A stretch of 64,000 nt of DNA from Pleomorphomonas sp. PLEO (GTDB lineage Bacteria; Pseudomonadota; Alphaproteobacteria; Rhizobiales; Pleomorphomonadaceae), in NCBI RefSeq assembly GCF_041320595.1, contig NZ_CP166625.1, positions 2,305,501 to 2,369,500 of the forward strand, in the 5' to 3' direction. Positions 25,512-34,992 of this stretch are shown piece after piece; position 1 is the stretch's first letter; every line of letters begins with the position of its first letter. The notes beneath the pieces are model-generated. The model ran no database searches, had not been told where the DNA came from, and saw only the letters and a program-made list of their open reading frames with translations. Made by a program: the position numbers and the translations under genes.

Positions 25512-26511
25512 GATTGGCCTCCCGATCTTTTTGGGTTTTGCGAGGGCGTTGATGCGACGGTCGGTCACATCGCAGTATTGGAGTGACTTGACGTTCCGGA
25601 ATAAATCTCAATTTTTTCCGGATGATCGCGGAATTCTACTGCCGCCCACCCGCCAACGACCGTTTGCGGGACGTCGTCTGCCAACACAAACAACGCGGAC
25701 AGTGTGCGATCATTCCGTCGAAGACGCATCCTATCAATTGGCAGCACGTAGAAGTCGCAAGGTCAGCTGCCAGTCATAGCTGCGGGTGTGCGTCCTGCCG
25801 CGTGTGGCGTCCGGCTGTGGCATCACAGAAGGGTAGAGGGTGGGGCAGTTGGTCGTCGGAGATCCGCCGATATCTGCCCGAACGAACGCTGCCGGGCGAT
25901 AGCCGGCGCGTAAACCGCGATCCCGCCTTGCCAACCCGCCGCACAACGGCGCGCTCGGTTGGGCGCGCTCATAGCGAAGCCACGGCACGGTGGATATCAG
26001 TCGATCACGGGAAGTTGAATGCTACTCCGCCCATAACAACATGCCCCGCTCCATCTGGATGGGATGGAACGAGGCATGCGTTTCCTCGACCCGATGACGC
26101 GACCCACTCTAAATAAAGGGGGCGCGACGATCAGTCTTCGTGCGGCGCTCATGGGATTACCGCAACGACAGGCAGGCAATTTTCAGTTCTGGAGGTCACT
26201 CAAGGAAGTTAATGTCCAGCGAATTCTTGCCTCAATCGAGGATCGATTGCGTAAGTTCACCGGTCACCTCCTTTCGTTTGTTGCAGACAAACAGGAGCAT
26301 GAACCCGATTTCAAAAGGCTGCAAGTCAAAAAGCAAAGCTGACTGTCGTTATCCGTATTCGATCAGACCCATTGCTAGGCGGAGTGCGATCGCGGGGCCG
26401 CGGCGATAAATCAAACTGACACAAGCCGTTAACGTTCAAGTTACGCCGGCCCGATGTCAGCGCACCTCATCGGCAATGCCGGGTGAACGATCAGCCGGCT
26501 ATCCCCTTGCA
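25512..26511. other. About 1 kb without a recognisable gene
   Basis: Short open frames occur on both strands (for example 26064-26342 plus and 25734-25988 minus), but none has a protein pattern I recognise and none combines good codon use with a good ribosome site. The AATTTTTTCCGG-type and GAATTCTACTG pieces near 25600-25645 recall ends of the family A repeat. Best read as decayed DNA plus the upstream control region of the TetR-RND operon. Confidence 0.4.
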
Positions 26512-26555
26512 TTGACGTTATCTGGACACGATTTTATACGAACGAACGTTCGTTC
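26512..26555 (+). promoter_or_regulatory. Promoter and TetR operator of the RND operon
   Basis: A sigma70-like -35 TTGACG (26512-26517) and -10 TTATAC (26534-26539) with 16-bp spacing are followed at once by the perfect palindrome GAACGAACGTTCGTTC (26540-26555). The operator would cover the start of transcription, so the TetR protein encoded next can block RNA polymerase. Arrangement seen; function inferred. Confidence 0.75.
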
Positions 26556-26585
26556 TCATTTTCGGGCGCTCTTGGGGGAGCCTTC

Positions 26586-27239
26586 ATGAACTTCACTGCG
26601 CCTCAGCGATCCGAGGTCCAATCCACGCAGCAGGACGAGCGACGCGCCCATATTCTGGACGCGGCGCGCACGTGCTTCTCGCGGGCCGGCTTTCATCGCA
26701 CGTCGATGCAGGAGATCTGCGCCGAGGCGAAGATGAGCCCCGGCGGGCTCTACCGCTATTTCGTTTCCAAGGACGCCATCATCGAGGCGATCGCCGAGGA
26801 GGAGCAGCGGGCCGGCCGGCGCATTCTGGAAGTGATGCTGGAACCGGGCACGCTGCACGACCGCCTGCTGCGCTGCGGCCTTGCCTACATCGACCAGATG
26901 CGCGACCGCCGGGCGGTGCAGATGATGCTCGAGGTCTATGTCGAGAGCATGCGCAACACGGCGGTCGGCGCCTTTTTTGCCAAGTGCGAAGAGGAAAACC
27001 GCAAGCTGATGTACTCCGTCTTCGCCGAGTCCAAGGCGACGGGCGAGATCGCCGCCGACGCCGATGTCGACACCATCATGATGACGCTGGTCGCTTTTGC
27101 CGATGGCGTCATCCTGCGCATGGGCCTCAACCCCGACTACGATGTGGAGCGCGCCGAGACCATCCTGTCGCGCGTCGTCACGGCGGTATTGGAAAATGAA
27201 GCGTCGGTGGGCCCGTTCCCCTTGGAAAGCCGGGGATGA
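26586..27239 (+). CDS. TetR/AcrR family regulator of an RND efflux operon
   Basis: Regulator of 217 aa. The TetR HTH domain is about residues 18-65 (ILDAARTCFSRAGFHRTSMQ, MSPGGLYRYFVSKDAII). The C-terminal domain resembles TetR_C regulators adjacent to efflux genes. ATG 26586 follows GGGGGAG. First gene of an apparent three-gene operon with RND adaptor and pump; a palindrome overlaps its promoter, so autorepression of the whole operon is expected. Confidence 0.92.
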   Translation: MNFTAPQRSEVQSTQQDERRAHILDAARTCFSRAGFHRTSMQEICAEAKMSPGGLYRYFVSKDAIIEAIAEEEQRAGRRILEVMLEPGTLHDRLLRCGLAYIDQMRDRRAVQMMLEVYVESMRNTAVGAFFAKCEEENRKLMYSVFAESKATGEIAADADVDTIMMTLVAFADGVILRMGLNPDYDVERAETILSRVVTAVLENEASVGPFPLESRG

Positions 27240-27314
27240 AGCCACATGTGTTCGCGGATTAACTTTTGTTCATGTTTTGTGGCCGGCACGGATCGGTCAC
27301 GGGGACGTTCACCA

Positions 27315-28505
27315 ATGAAGTTCTGGGTCATGCCTCTGGCCGGCGCGTTGCTGGCAACCACGATCGTAACGTTGCCGGCGCTGGCCGAAGACACCGTCGG
27401 CGCGCCGGCGACCCAACAGGTGGTGCCGACCGTCAGCGTCGTCAAAGCCGGCCGGCAGGCGCTCAGCCAGAAGGTGGTCGTCACCGGAACGCTGGTGGCG
27501 CGCGAACAGGTGCTGGTGACACCGGGCATCGAGGGGCTGAAGATCGAGAGCATCGCCTTCGACGCCGGTGACCGGGTGGAGGAGGGCGCTGTGCTGGCGC
27601 GCCTCGCCGTCGATACCATCGACGTGCAACTGGCCCAGAACACCTCGCAGCTTGCCTCCGCCGATGCCCAGATCGCCCAGGCGCGTGCCCAGATCACCTC
27701 CGCCGAGGCGTCGGCGACCCAGACGGCCCAGGCCTTCCAGCGCGGGCAGGACTTGGTGAAAACCAACGCCATCGCCAAGGAAGATTTCGACCAGCGGCAG
27801 TTGGCGACCGCGCAGGCAAAAGCGCAGGTGCTGGTCGCCCGGGAGACGCTGGCCTCCGCCGAAGCCGGGCGCAAGCTCGTGGAAGCGCAGCGGGCCGAGC
27901 TCGAACTGCGCCGCTCCAAGACCGAAATCAAGGCGCCGCGCGCCGGCCTCATCCTCAGCCGCAGCGCCGTGGTTGGGCAGGTGGCGGCGGCCAGCGGCAC
28001 CCCGCTGTTCGTCATTGCCGAGAACGGCGACATCGAACTCGATGCCGACGTGACCGAGACGCTGCTGCCCGAGCTCAGCGTCGGCCAGAAGGTGGCGGTG
28101 CAGTCGTCCGGCTCTGTCGCCTCGGTGGACGGCGTCGTGCGCCTGGTGCAGCCGGAGATCAACGCCACCACCCGCCTTGGCAAGGCGCGCATCGCGCTGC
28201 CGGACGGCAAGGGCCTCAGGGTCGGCGCTTTTGCGCGCGGCACGGTCGAGGTGGCCCACACCGAGGGACTGGTGCTGCCGGTGACGGCGGTGACCGACCA
28301 AGAGGGCGTGCCGACGGTGCAGGTGGTGAAAGATGGTGTCGTCGATACGCGCAAGGTCAAGACCGGCCTTACCGATGCCGGCCTCGTCGAAGTGAAGGAC
28401 GGTGTCGCCGAGGGTGAACTGGTGGTTTCCAAGGCCGGTACGTTCCTGAGGGGCGGCGACAAGGTGAAGCCTCAGATCGTCGAGGGCATGGGAGTGAAGG
28501 GATGA
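27315..28505 (+). CDS. RND efflux periplasmic adaptor (MFP) subunit
   Basis: Membrane-fusion protein, 396 aa. Signal peptide with cleavage near ALA-ED (residue 23). Lipoyl half VTPGIEGLKIESIAFDAGDRV, a coiled-coil hairpin rich in Ala/Gln (about 95-185), second half IKAPRAGLILSRSAVVGQV, then beta-barrel and membrane-proximal domains. ATG 27315 is preferred to a start 69 bp upstream because it begins the signal peptide. Its TGA overlaps the pump ATG (ATGA). It links the inner-membrane RND pump to an outer-membrane channel that is not encoded here. Confidence 0.92.
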   Translation: MKFWVMPLAGALLATTIVTLPALAEDTVGAPATQQVVPTVSVVKAGRQALSQKVVVTGTLVAREQVLVTPGIEGLKIESIAFDAGDRVEEGAVLARLAVDTIDVQLAQNTSQLASADAQIAQARAQITSAEASATQTAQAFQRGQDLVKTNAIAKEDFDQRQLATAQAKAQVLVARETLASAEAGRKLVEAQRAELELRRSKTEIKAPRAGLILSRSAVVGQVAAASGTPLFVIAENGDIELDADVTETLLPELSVGQKVAVQSSGSVASVDGVVRLVQPEINATTRLGKARIALPDGKGLRVGAFARGTVEVAHTEGLVLPVTAVTDQEGVPTVQVVKDGVVDTRKVKTGLTDAGLVEVKDGVAEGELVVSKAGTFLRGGDKVKPQIVEGMGVKG

Positions 28506-31500
28506 ACTGGAATTTTTCCGCCTGGGCGATCCGCAATCCCGTTCCACCCATCCTGCTGTTCGTCTGCCTGATCGCGCTGGGGCTCTATTCCTTCGCTCGG
28601 CTGCCGATCACCTTGATGCCCAACATCGACCTGCCGCTGATCTCGGTGACCATCACCGATTCCGGTTCGGCGCCGTCGGAGCTGGAAACGCAGGTGACCA
28701 AGCCGGTGGAGGATGCGCTCGCCGGCGTCAGCGGCGTGCGCCACATCACCTCGACGATTACCGATGGCGCGTCGACCACGGTGGTCGAGTTCAACCTCGA
28801 TGTCGCGACCGACCGGGCGCTCAATGACGTCAAGGACGCCGTCGCAGAGATCCGTAGCGATCTGCCGGGGACGATCGACGAACCGATCAGCCGCCGCATC
28901 GACGTCGAGGGCCAGGCGATCATCACCTACGCGGCGGCCTCGCCGGCCATGACGCCCGAGGAACTGTCCTGGTTCGTCGACGACAAGGTGATCCGCGACC
29001 TGCAATCAGTGACCGGCGTCGGCCGTGTCGAACGCATGGGCGGCGTCAAGCGCGAGATCCAGGTGCAGATCGACCCCGACCGGCTGATGGCGCTCGGCAT
29101 CACCGCCGCGCAAGTCAATTCGGCGCTGAAGGCGGTCAACATCGACCTGTCCGGTGGCAAGGGCGAAGTGGGCGGCCAGACGCAGGCCGTGCGCACGCTG
29201 GCCAGCGCCCATTCGCTCGCCGATCTCGCGGCGACGCGGCTGCCGCTCAGCGACGGCCGCAACATTCGCCTTTCCGACGTCGGCAAGGTGGTCGACCTTT
29301 GGGCCGAGCCGAAGTCGTTCGCCCGGCTCGACGGCCGGCCGGCCGTGGCTTTTGCCATCTACCGCGCCAAGGGGGCAAGCGATGCCTCCGTGTCGGTCGC
29401 CGTGGGCAAGGTGGTCGACAAGCTTTCCAAGCAATACCCCGATGTGCAGATGAAGCGCATCGACGATTCCACGGTGCAGACCTACAACAGCTTCGAGAAC
29501 TCGATGAAGACGCTGATCGAGGGCGCGCTGCTCGCCGTCATCGTCGTCTTGCTGTTCCTGCGCGACATGCGCGCCACCATCATCTCGGCCATCGCGCTGC
29601 CGCTGTCGGCCATTCCCACCTTCTTTGCGCTCGACATCCTGGGCTTCTCGCTCAACATGGTGAGCTTGCTCGGCATCACGCTGGTGACCGGCATCCTGGT
29701 CGACGATGCCATCGTCGAGATCGAGAACATCGTCCGCCACATCCGCACCGGCAAGAAGCCCTATCGCGCCGCCGTGGAAGCGGCCGACGAGATCGGCCTG
29801 GCGGTGATCGCCATTTCGACGACCATCATCGCCATCTTCTCGCCGGTCAGCTTCATGCCCGGCATCCCCGGCCAGTATTTCCGGCAGTTCGGCCTGACGG
29901 TGGCCATCGCGGTGTTCTTCTCGCTGCTGACCGCCCGCCTGATCACGCCGATGCTGGCCGCCTATTTCATGAAGACGCCCTACACCGGCGACGGCGAGGA
30001 TGGCCGGCCCGTCTATCGCGGCTTCGTGCGCACGGCGCTGCGTCGGCTGATCTGGTTCGTGCCGCTCGGCGTGCTCGCCTATCTCGGCATCAACTGGCTT
30101 GGGGATCACGGACCGCTGGGCGACAAGTCCGGCATCTTCGAGGGCATCGACGCCAGCGTCGATTTCCTGACCCATTCCGGCGGCGAGATGACGGCGCTGT
30201 GGGTGGCTGTCGGCGTGGTGTTCTTCGCGCTGTTCTCAGCCTGGCTCACCCGGCCGCACCCCGAAGAGCACGAGGGCGGGCCGTTCGTGCGCGCCTATGC
30301 CGCTTTCCTGAAGGTGACGCTATGGTCGCCGAGGGTGAAAGTGCGCGGCCACGTGCTGAGTGTGCCGGTGATGCCGGCCGTCACCATCGTCGCCTGCCTT
30401 GCCACCTTCGTGTTCGCCATGGGGCAGGCCGCCAAGCTGCCGACCGAGCTGTTCGCGCCGGGCGATCAGGCGCGCATCGTTACCTCCATCGAACTGCCGC
30501 CGGGCTCGACGCTCGACGACACCCAAGGCGTGACCGATACGATCAGCCAGCGCATGCACGCCCTCCCGGAAGTGAAGAGCGTGTTCGTGATGGGCGGCAC
30601 CTCGCCGACCGGTACGCTGGAAACGCGCCGCGCCGCCGTCATCGTTCACCTGGTGCCGCGCGATGAGCGCACGCAGACGCAGAAGCAGATGGAATACAAG
30701 ACGCAGCAAGTGCTGCGCACCATCCCCGACATCCGCTTCTTCTTCGTCAACGAGCGTGGCGACCGCGAGGCGACCGTCGGCGTGCTCGGCAAGGACGGTG
30801 GTGCCGTGGCCAAGGCCGCCACCGCGCTGGAGAACGACATGCGGGGCGACCCGATGTTCTCCAACCCGTCGGCGCTGTCGTCCTTTGCCCGGCCGGAGAT
30901 CCGCGTGACGCCGCGCCCCGACATCGCCTCCGATCTCGGCGTGTCGACGGATGCGCTGTCGCAGACCTTGCGCGTCGCCACCGTCGGCGATGTCGATGCC
31001 AACCTCGCCAAGTTCACCGACGGCGACCGGCAGATCCCGGTGCGCGTCGAGCTCGACACGGCGGCGCGCGGCAACATCGAGACGCTGGCCGCCTTGAAGA
31101 TCCCCACCGCCTCCGGCACGCCGGTGCCGCTGTCGGCGGTGGCCGACATTGGCTTCGGCCAGGGGCCGTCGACCATCGACCGCTATGACCGGGCGCGCCT
31201 CGTCAAGGTGGGCACCGATATGATGGCGGGCTATACCTCGGGCCAGGGCCTCGACAGGATTGCCGCGCTGCCGGCGGTGAAGGCCTTCCCGGCTGGCGTC
31301 TCCATCCAGAACACCGGCGATGCCGAGATCCAGCAGGAGATCTTCGAGGCCTTCGCGGTGGCGATGATCTCCGGCCTGACCATCGTGTTCATCGTGCTGA
31401 TCCTGCTGTTCAACAGCGTGTTCCAGCCGATCACCATCCTGGGCTCCATTCCGCTGTCGATCGGTGGCGTGGTGGTGGCGTTGCTTGTCAGCGGCTACGC

Positions 31501-32026
31501 GGTGTCGATGCCGGTGATCATCGGCATCCTCATGCTGATGGGCATCGTGACCAAGAACGCCATCATGCTGGTGGATTTCGCCGTCGAGCGGCAGAAGCAC
31601 GGCCTCAGCGAAGCCGAAGCGATCATCGACGCCGGCCGCAAACGCGCCCGCCCGATCATCATGACCACCATCGCCATGGTGGCCGGCATGTACCCGGCGG
31701 CGCGCGGCACCGGCCAGGGCGCCGAGTTCATGGCGCCGATGGCCACCGCGGTGATCGGCGGCCTTCTGGTGTCGACCGTGCTGTCGCTGGTGTTCATCCC
31801 CTCGTTCTACCTGATGATCAACCGCCTCAACCGCGCCACCGCCTGGCTGTTCGGCAAGCTCGCCTCGCCGAACGAGTCGGATGAGCACGAGATGAGGGAC
31901 GAGGTTCGGGACGCCCACGACGCGCCGCCAGCACCGGCGCGGCCGCATCTCGTGACGTCATCGGCGCCGCTGGGCCCTAGTCCCAAGCTGCTCGGCCCCG
32001 ACGGGATGCCGCTCGCCGCCGAGTGA
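28502..32026 (+). CDS. RND-family (HAE1-like) multidrug efflux permease
   Basis: Inner-membrane proton-driven efflux pump, 1174 aa, somewhat longer than the usual 1,020-1,060 because of an insertion of about 150 residues between TM6 and TM7 and a polar C-terminal tail. Features: N-terminal TM (NPVPPILLFVCLIALGLYSF), TM4 with the proton-relay Asp pair GILVDDAIVEIENIV, matching periplasmic porter domains, and a second TM block ending near residue 1115. The insertion holds extra hydrophobic segments (around VPLGVLAYLGINWLG and MTALWVAVGVVFFALFSAWL). It overlaps the adaptor gene by four bases; a terminator follows. Confidence 0.93.
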   Translation: MNWNFSAWAIRNPVPPILLFVCLIALGLYSFARLPITLMPNIDLPLISVTITDSGSAPSELETQVTKPVEDALAGVSGVRHITSTITDGASTTVVEFNLDVATDRALNDVKDAVAEIRSDLPGTIDEPISRRIDVEGQAIITYAAASPAMTPEELSWFVDDKVIRDLQSVTGVGRVERMGGVKREIQVQIDPDRLMALGITAAQVNSALKAVNIDLSGGKGEVGGQTQAVRTLASAHSLADLAATRLPLSDGRNIRLSDVGKVVDLWAEPKSFARLDGRPAVAFAIYRAKGASDASVSVAVGKVVDKLSKQYPDVQMKRIDDSTVQTYNSFENSMKTLIEGALLAVIVVLLFLRDMRATIISAIALPLSAIPTFFALDILGFSLNMVSLLGITLVTGILVDDAIVEIENIVRHIRTGKKPYRAAVEAADEIGLAVIAISTTIIAIFSPVSFMPGIPGQYFRQFGLTVAIAVFFSLLTARLITPMLAAYFMKTPYTGDGEDGRPVYRGFVRTALRRLIWFVPLGVLAYLGINWLGDHGPLGDKSGIFEGIDASVDFLTHSGGEMTALWVAVGVVFFALFSAWLTRPHPEEHEGGPFVRAYAAFLKVTLWSPRVKVRGHVLSVPVMPAVTIVACLATFVFAMGQAAKLPTELFAPGDQARIVTSIELPPGSTLDDTQGVTDTISQRMHALPEVKSVFVMGGTSPTGTLETRRAAVIVHLVPRDERTQTQKQMEYKTQQVLRTIPDIRFFFVNERGDREATVGVLGKDGGAVAKAATALENDMRGDPMFSNPSALSSFARPEIRVTPRPDIASDLGVSTDALSQTLRVATVGDVDANLAKFTDGDRQIPVRVELDTAARGNIETLAALKIPTASGTPVPLSAVADIGFGQGPSTIDRYDRARLVKVGTDMMAGYTSGQGLDRIAALPAVKAFPAGVSIQNTGDAEIQQEIFEAFAVAMISGLTIVFIVLILLFNSVFQPITILGSIPLSIGGVVVALLVSGYAVSMPVIIGILMLMGIVTKNAIMLVDFAVERQKHGLSEAEAIIDAGRKRARPIIMTTIAMVAGMYPAARGTGQGAEFMAPMATAVIGGLLVSTVLSLVFIPSFYLMINRLNRATAWLFGKLASPNESDEHEMRDEVRDAHDAPPAPARPHLVTSSAPLGPSPKLLGPDGMPLAAE

Positions 32027-32051
32027 GGATGGGGTGGGAAGGAATAGGAAG

Positions 32052-32088
32052 CCGCGTTCTTCACGGAAGTGAGGGGCGCGGTTTTCGT
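32052..32088 (+). terminator. Terminator of the RND operon (shared family)
   Basis: Stem CCGCGTTCTTCA/TGAGGGGCGCGG (with G-T pairs), 6-nt loop, then TTTTCGTT, 26 bp past the pump stop codon. Nearly the same element ends two chemoreceptor genes at 42879 and 44829. Confidence 0.8.
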
Positions 32089-32316
32089 TGGGTGAGGAAA
32101 ATGAGCCACAGCTCAAGACCTACACGCTTATCTCTTCAGGTTTTAGGAAAGTACCGCTCCTATGGAGCCATCCATAAGAACGCGGGCTTCGGCTTGAAGA
32201 AAGTCTACGCCAACAACAAAGCGCCCAAAAATTTAATTCAGTGAACGGTTCCGGAGATCACTCGGTGGGGCGCGAGAGTTATGAACGCCTGCTTCCTAAG
32301 TAAAACAGGATAGCAG

Positions 32317-32574
32317 TCAGCAAAAAAATGCTGTACCAGTAAAGATCAGGCCGTACAAGAAATAATTCTCACTTTCTGTTAAATACACAACAGATCCGTG
32401 AGTATTTAGAGGATAAATTCTTCCACTATCGGGAGACGCGTTTCTATCGTAGTGAGTATCAAAGTGCCACCAAACAAAAAATGATGTGAACCAGAAACAA
32501 AGTGCCAATACACCGGAGAGTAGCCTAAGTGTTTTCATATTGATACCAGTGTTTGTCTGATGTATATTTACCAT
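32317..32574 (-). CDS. Small membrane protein, candidate immunity protein of RHS module 1
   Basis: An 85-aa protein with two hydrophobic segments (about residues 14-34 and 70-85) around a polar, charged loop. The ATG at 32574 shares its A with the TAA stop of the RHS module (TAATG), which implies translational coupling; ATG 32538 (MKTLRLL) is an alternative start. AT-rich like the rest of the island. Position directly behind a polymorphic-toxin tip is typical of immunity genes; membrane location would fit protection against a membrane-acting or periplasmic toxin (inference). No family recognised. Confidence 0.55.
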   Translation of the reverse strand: MVNIHQTNTGINMKTLRLLSGVLALCFWFTSFFVWWHFDTHYDRNASPDSGRIYPLNTHGSVVYLTESENYFLYGLIFTGTAFFC

Positions 32575-33950
32575 TAATTTACATAAGTTAATGTTACACC
32601 GCCAGTTCCAGAAACCGGAGTACCAGCACCTAGGCCTAAATAAACGTTTCCTCCAGTGACCCCGCTGCCAGTGTATACATCACCACCGCCGACTATGCCT
32701 TCACCCGCGGCCCCACCAAGGGCACCAAACGGTCCACGCAAATCGCAAATGGTCGCTCCGTTCGAACCACCGACTTGAATGCCCCCTGATATACCTGCGC
32801 CGCCGCCAGGCCCACCTCCACCACCATAATACCACCCAACGTTGCCATTGCTATCAAAGGCAATTCCACCAAAACCCACCCCACCAATCCCGACCGGACC
32901 GTAGAGCGGAATGTTGATGCTCCCGGAAATGCCTATATTTACTGTCCACAAGCCGAGCGGATCGAAGTGATTAATCGGGTCTTCCCCGACATATCCATAG
33001 AGATTCCTCGCCGGATCTCCCCTTTCTCCAATAGGATCCCGACTGATCCACCTTCCAACTTTCGGATCATACGCGCGATAGGTCGCCAGTCCCAGCCCGC
33101 TATCCGGTTCGTTAAGCAGGCCGGCATAGCCGAAGTCGGCCAGCGAAGCGGTCGTTTGCAGCGGCATGCCATAGGGATCGTAGCTATAGGCGGGAGCGCT
33201 GGTCGGGCTCGCGAACGCCCGACGCACCGAACCGAGCTGGTCGACGCCGTAGAACAGCGACTCCGGTGAACTGCCGAGCAGCCGCTCGCCCTCGGTGTAG
33301 TAGGCTCGCTGCGGCTGGTTGGACGCGTCGCGCGCCTGGCAGGGTTTGTCGCCGCACCAAACGTAGTTGCTGGCAACCGCCGCTCCGCCGCCGGCCGGTG
33401 TATGGCTGATGGTTGTACGCCGGCCAAGCCCGTCGTAGGCAAAGGTCGTCGCCTTGCCGGGCGTGGCCGGATAGGCGATGCCGATCAGCCGGTTGTCGGC
33501 ATCCCAGCTATAGCTGCGCGTTCCGTCCGAGGTCAGGTTGCCGTTGGCGTCGTAGGTGAAGGCCTGCCCGGTGAGGTCGGTGAGCTCATTGACGGCATTG
33601 TAGGTCGCCGTCTGCGTGCCGGCCGGCGGATAGGCCGTGGCGGTGTCGCTGGTCTCGGTGATGCCGGTAATCTGGTTTTCCGGCGTCGTGTCGAAGGCGA
33701 AGTTGGAATACTGGCCGGCTGTCAGGCCGGTGTTGCCGATTGATGCGAGGCGACGATCGCCGCTGTTCGGCAGATAGCCCCAGGCGGTCTGGAGCGTTGC
33801 GCCCGTGCCGCCGAGCTTGCGCAGAACCGGCTGCCCGGTTTCGCCGAGATAGCTGAGCGTAAAGGCGCCGAGGTCGCTGTCATGTTCGCTCAGGCGGCCA
33901 AGGGCATCGTAAGCGAAGGTCTCGGCGCCGTTGCCGGAGACGGCCTTACC
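32574..33950 (-). pseudogene. Displaced RHS C-terminal module 1 (RHS core plus Gly-rich tip), no start codon
   Basis: The frame is open from the stop at 33951-33953 to the TAA at 32574, about 458 codons. It encodes RHS/YD repeats (FAYDALGRLSEH, FTYDANGNLTSD, YSWDADNRLIG, FAYDGLGRRTT), the RHS core (LFYGVDQLGSVRR, GLATYRAYDPKVGRWISRDP, NLYGYVGEDPINHFDPLGLW), then a Gly-rich tip of about 125 residues. Upstream of a GTG at 33227 I find no ATG, GTG or TTG in frame, so the N-terminal shell is absent. Such orphan tips serve as donor cassettes for recombination into a full RHS gene (family knowledge). It may still be expressed from 33227 as 217 aa. Confidence 0.8.
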
Positions 33951-34257
33951 TCAGTACAAAACGATCATTCTCGTAATCTAGGGTCTTGTCTTGAAATCGG
34001 GATATATATTCGTCCGGAACCGTAAGTGCGATCTCTATGCCACCAAGAATAAGAAAATCAGCTGGAACGATGTCATCTCTATTTAAGTAAAATCCAATCG
34101 CAGGCTGTGACTCGACCATTCCATTATTGAACTCCGAGTCGATCCAAACAAGCGCAGGAATACCTTCCTTATTGTATCTTATTTTATGCTCGGCAATTAG
34201 ATTATCGATTTTATTCTTTGCCTCGTCAGAAATGGAGAGCCGAAAATCGTTGGACAT
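33946..34257 (-). CDS. Candidate immunity protein of RHS module 2 (HesB-like pattern without cysteines)
   Basis: A 103-aa soluble protein directly behind the tip of RHS module 2. GAGGAG lies six bases before ATG 34257; an ATG at 34263 overlapping the toxin TGA is the alternative. The pattern FRLSISDEAKNKIDNLIAEH ... GGIEIALTVPDEY ... DKTLDYENDRFVL resembles the HesB/IscA fold order, but all three cysteines of IscA proteins are missing, so Fe-S binding is excluded. Immunity role is inferred from position. Its TAA lies inside the first bases of RHS module 1, marking a recombination junction. Confidence 0.6.
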   Translation of the reverse strand: MSNDFRLSISDEAKNKIDNLIAEHKIRYNKEGIPALVWIDSEFNNGMVESQPAIGFYLNRDDIVPADFLILGGIEIALTVPDEYISRFQDKTLDYENDRFVLR

Positions 34258-34259
34258 GT

Positions 34260-34980
34260 TCATCTCCTCATGTTGTCGTTTAGGAGAGAACCTCCTTGGA
34301 TCAACGGGCTCGTATAGTGCAGAGCGTCTGGGGGGATACGCTGAACAAATTGTACGGATACCTGAAATGTGCCAAAATCGTAGATCGCAACGGCAGTCAT
34401 ATTGGCCCCTGGATACGCCAACACCCTTTCACCCCAGTTTCCCGCCACCTGTACCGGAGCACTACCGCAATTTGATGATCCCGGCGGTGGGACAGGCGGG
34501 ATAGTGAGGCTGGTCGGAGAACTGGGGTACCAACCGAGCGGATCGATGGAGTTTATCGGATCTCCCTGGACATATGCGTATAGATTCCCGCTGGATCTCC
34601 CCTTTCCCCAATCGGATCCCTGCTAATCCACCTTCCAACCCTTGGATCGTACGCCCGATAGGTCGCCAACCCCAGCCCGCTATCCGGCTCGGTGATGAGG
34701 TCGGCATAGCCGAAGTCGGTCAGCGGGGCAGTCGTTTGCTGCGGCACGCCGTAAGGGTCGTAGCCATAGGCGGGAGCGCTGGTCGGGCTCGCGAACACCC
34801 GACGCACCGAACCGAGCTGGTCAACGCCGTAGAATAGCGATGACGACGAACTACCGAGTAGTCGCTCTCCCTCAGTGTAATAAGCCAGTTGCGGCTGGTT
34901 TGACGCATCGCGCGCTTGGCAGGGTTTGTCGCCACTCAGTCATAGTTGGCGCCACCGTCGTTCCCGCCAACTTCGTTATT
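34260..34980 (-). pseudogene. Displaced RHS C-terminal module 2, frameshifted
   Basis: It encodes a second RHS core nearly identical to module 1 (GDKPCQARDASNQPQ, LFYGVDQLGSVRR, GLATYRAYDPRVGRWISRDP) over about 350 bp, followed by NLYAYVQGDPINSIDPLGWY and a different tip of about 90 residues ending in LLNDNMRR. Compared with module 1, one base is missing near 34588 (ATTCC-CGCTGG against ATTCCTCGCCGG), which breaks the frame just before NLYAY. A second single-base loss near 34936-34945 gives a TGA upstream. The tip includes two possible hydrophobic strands but no motif that I recognise. Confidence 0.8.
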
Positions 34981-34992
34981 CTGAAATAATTC

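Noticed and set aside
25622-26342. Two or three medium open frames between the beta-flower gene and the TetR gene
   Set aside because: No recognisable protein pattern, poor ribosome sites and mixed strands; treated as non-coding.
30320-31948. 542-codon minus-strand frame opposite the first RND pump
   Set aside because: Composition typical of a reverse-strand shadow; the sense strand carries the full RND pattern.
33946-34257. Annotation of the small protein as an iron-sulfur assembly factor
   Set aside because: HesB-like pattern is weak and no cysteine is present, so Fe-S function cannot be supported.
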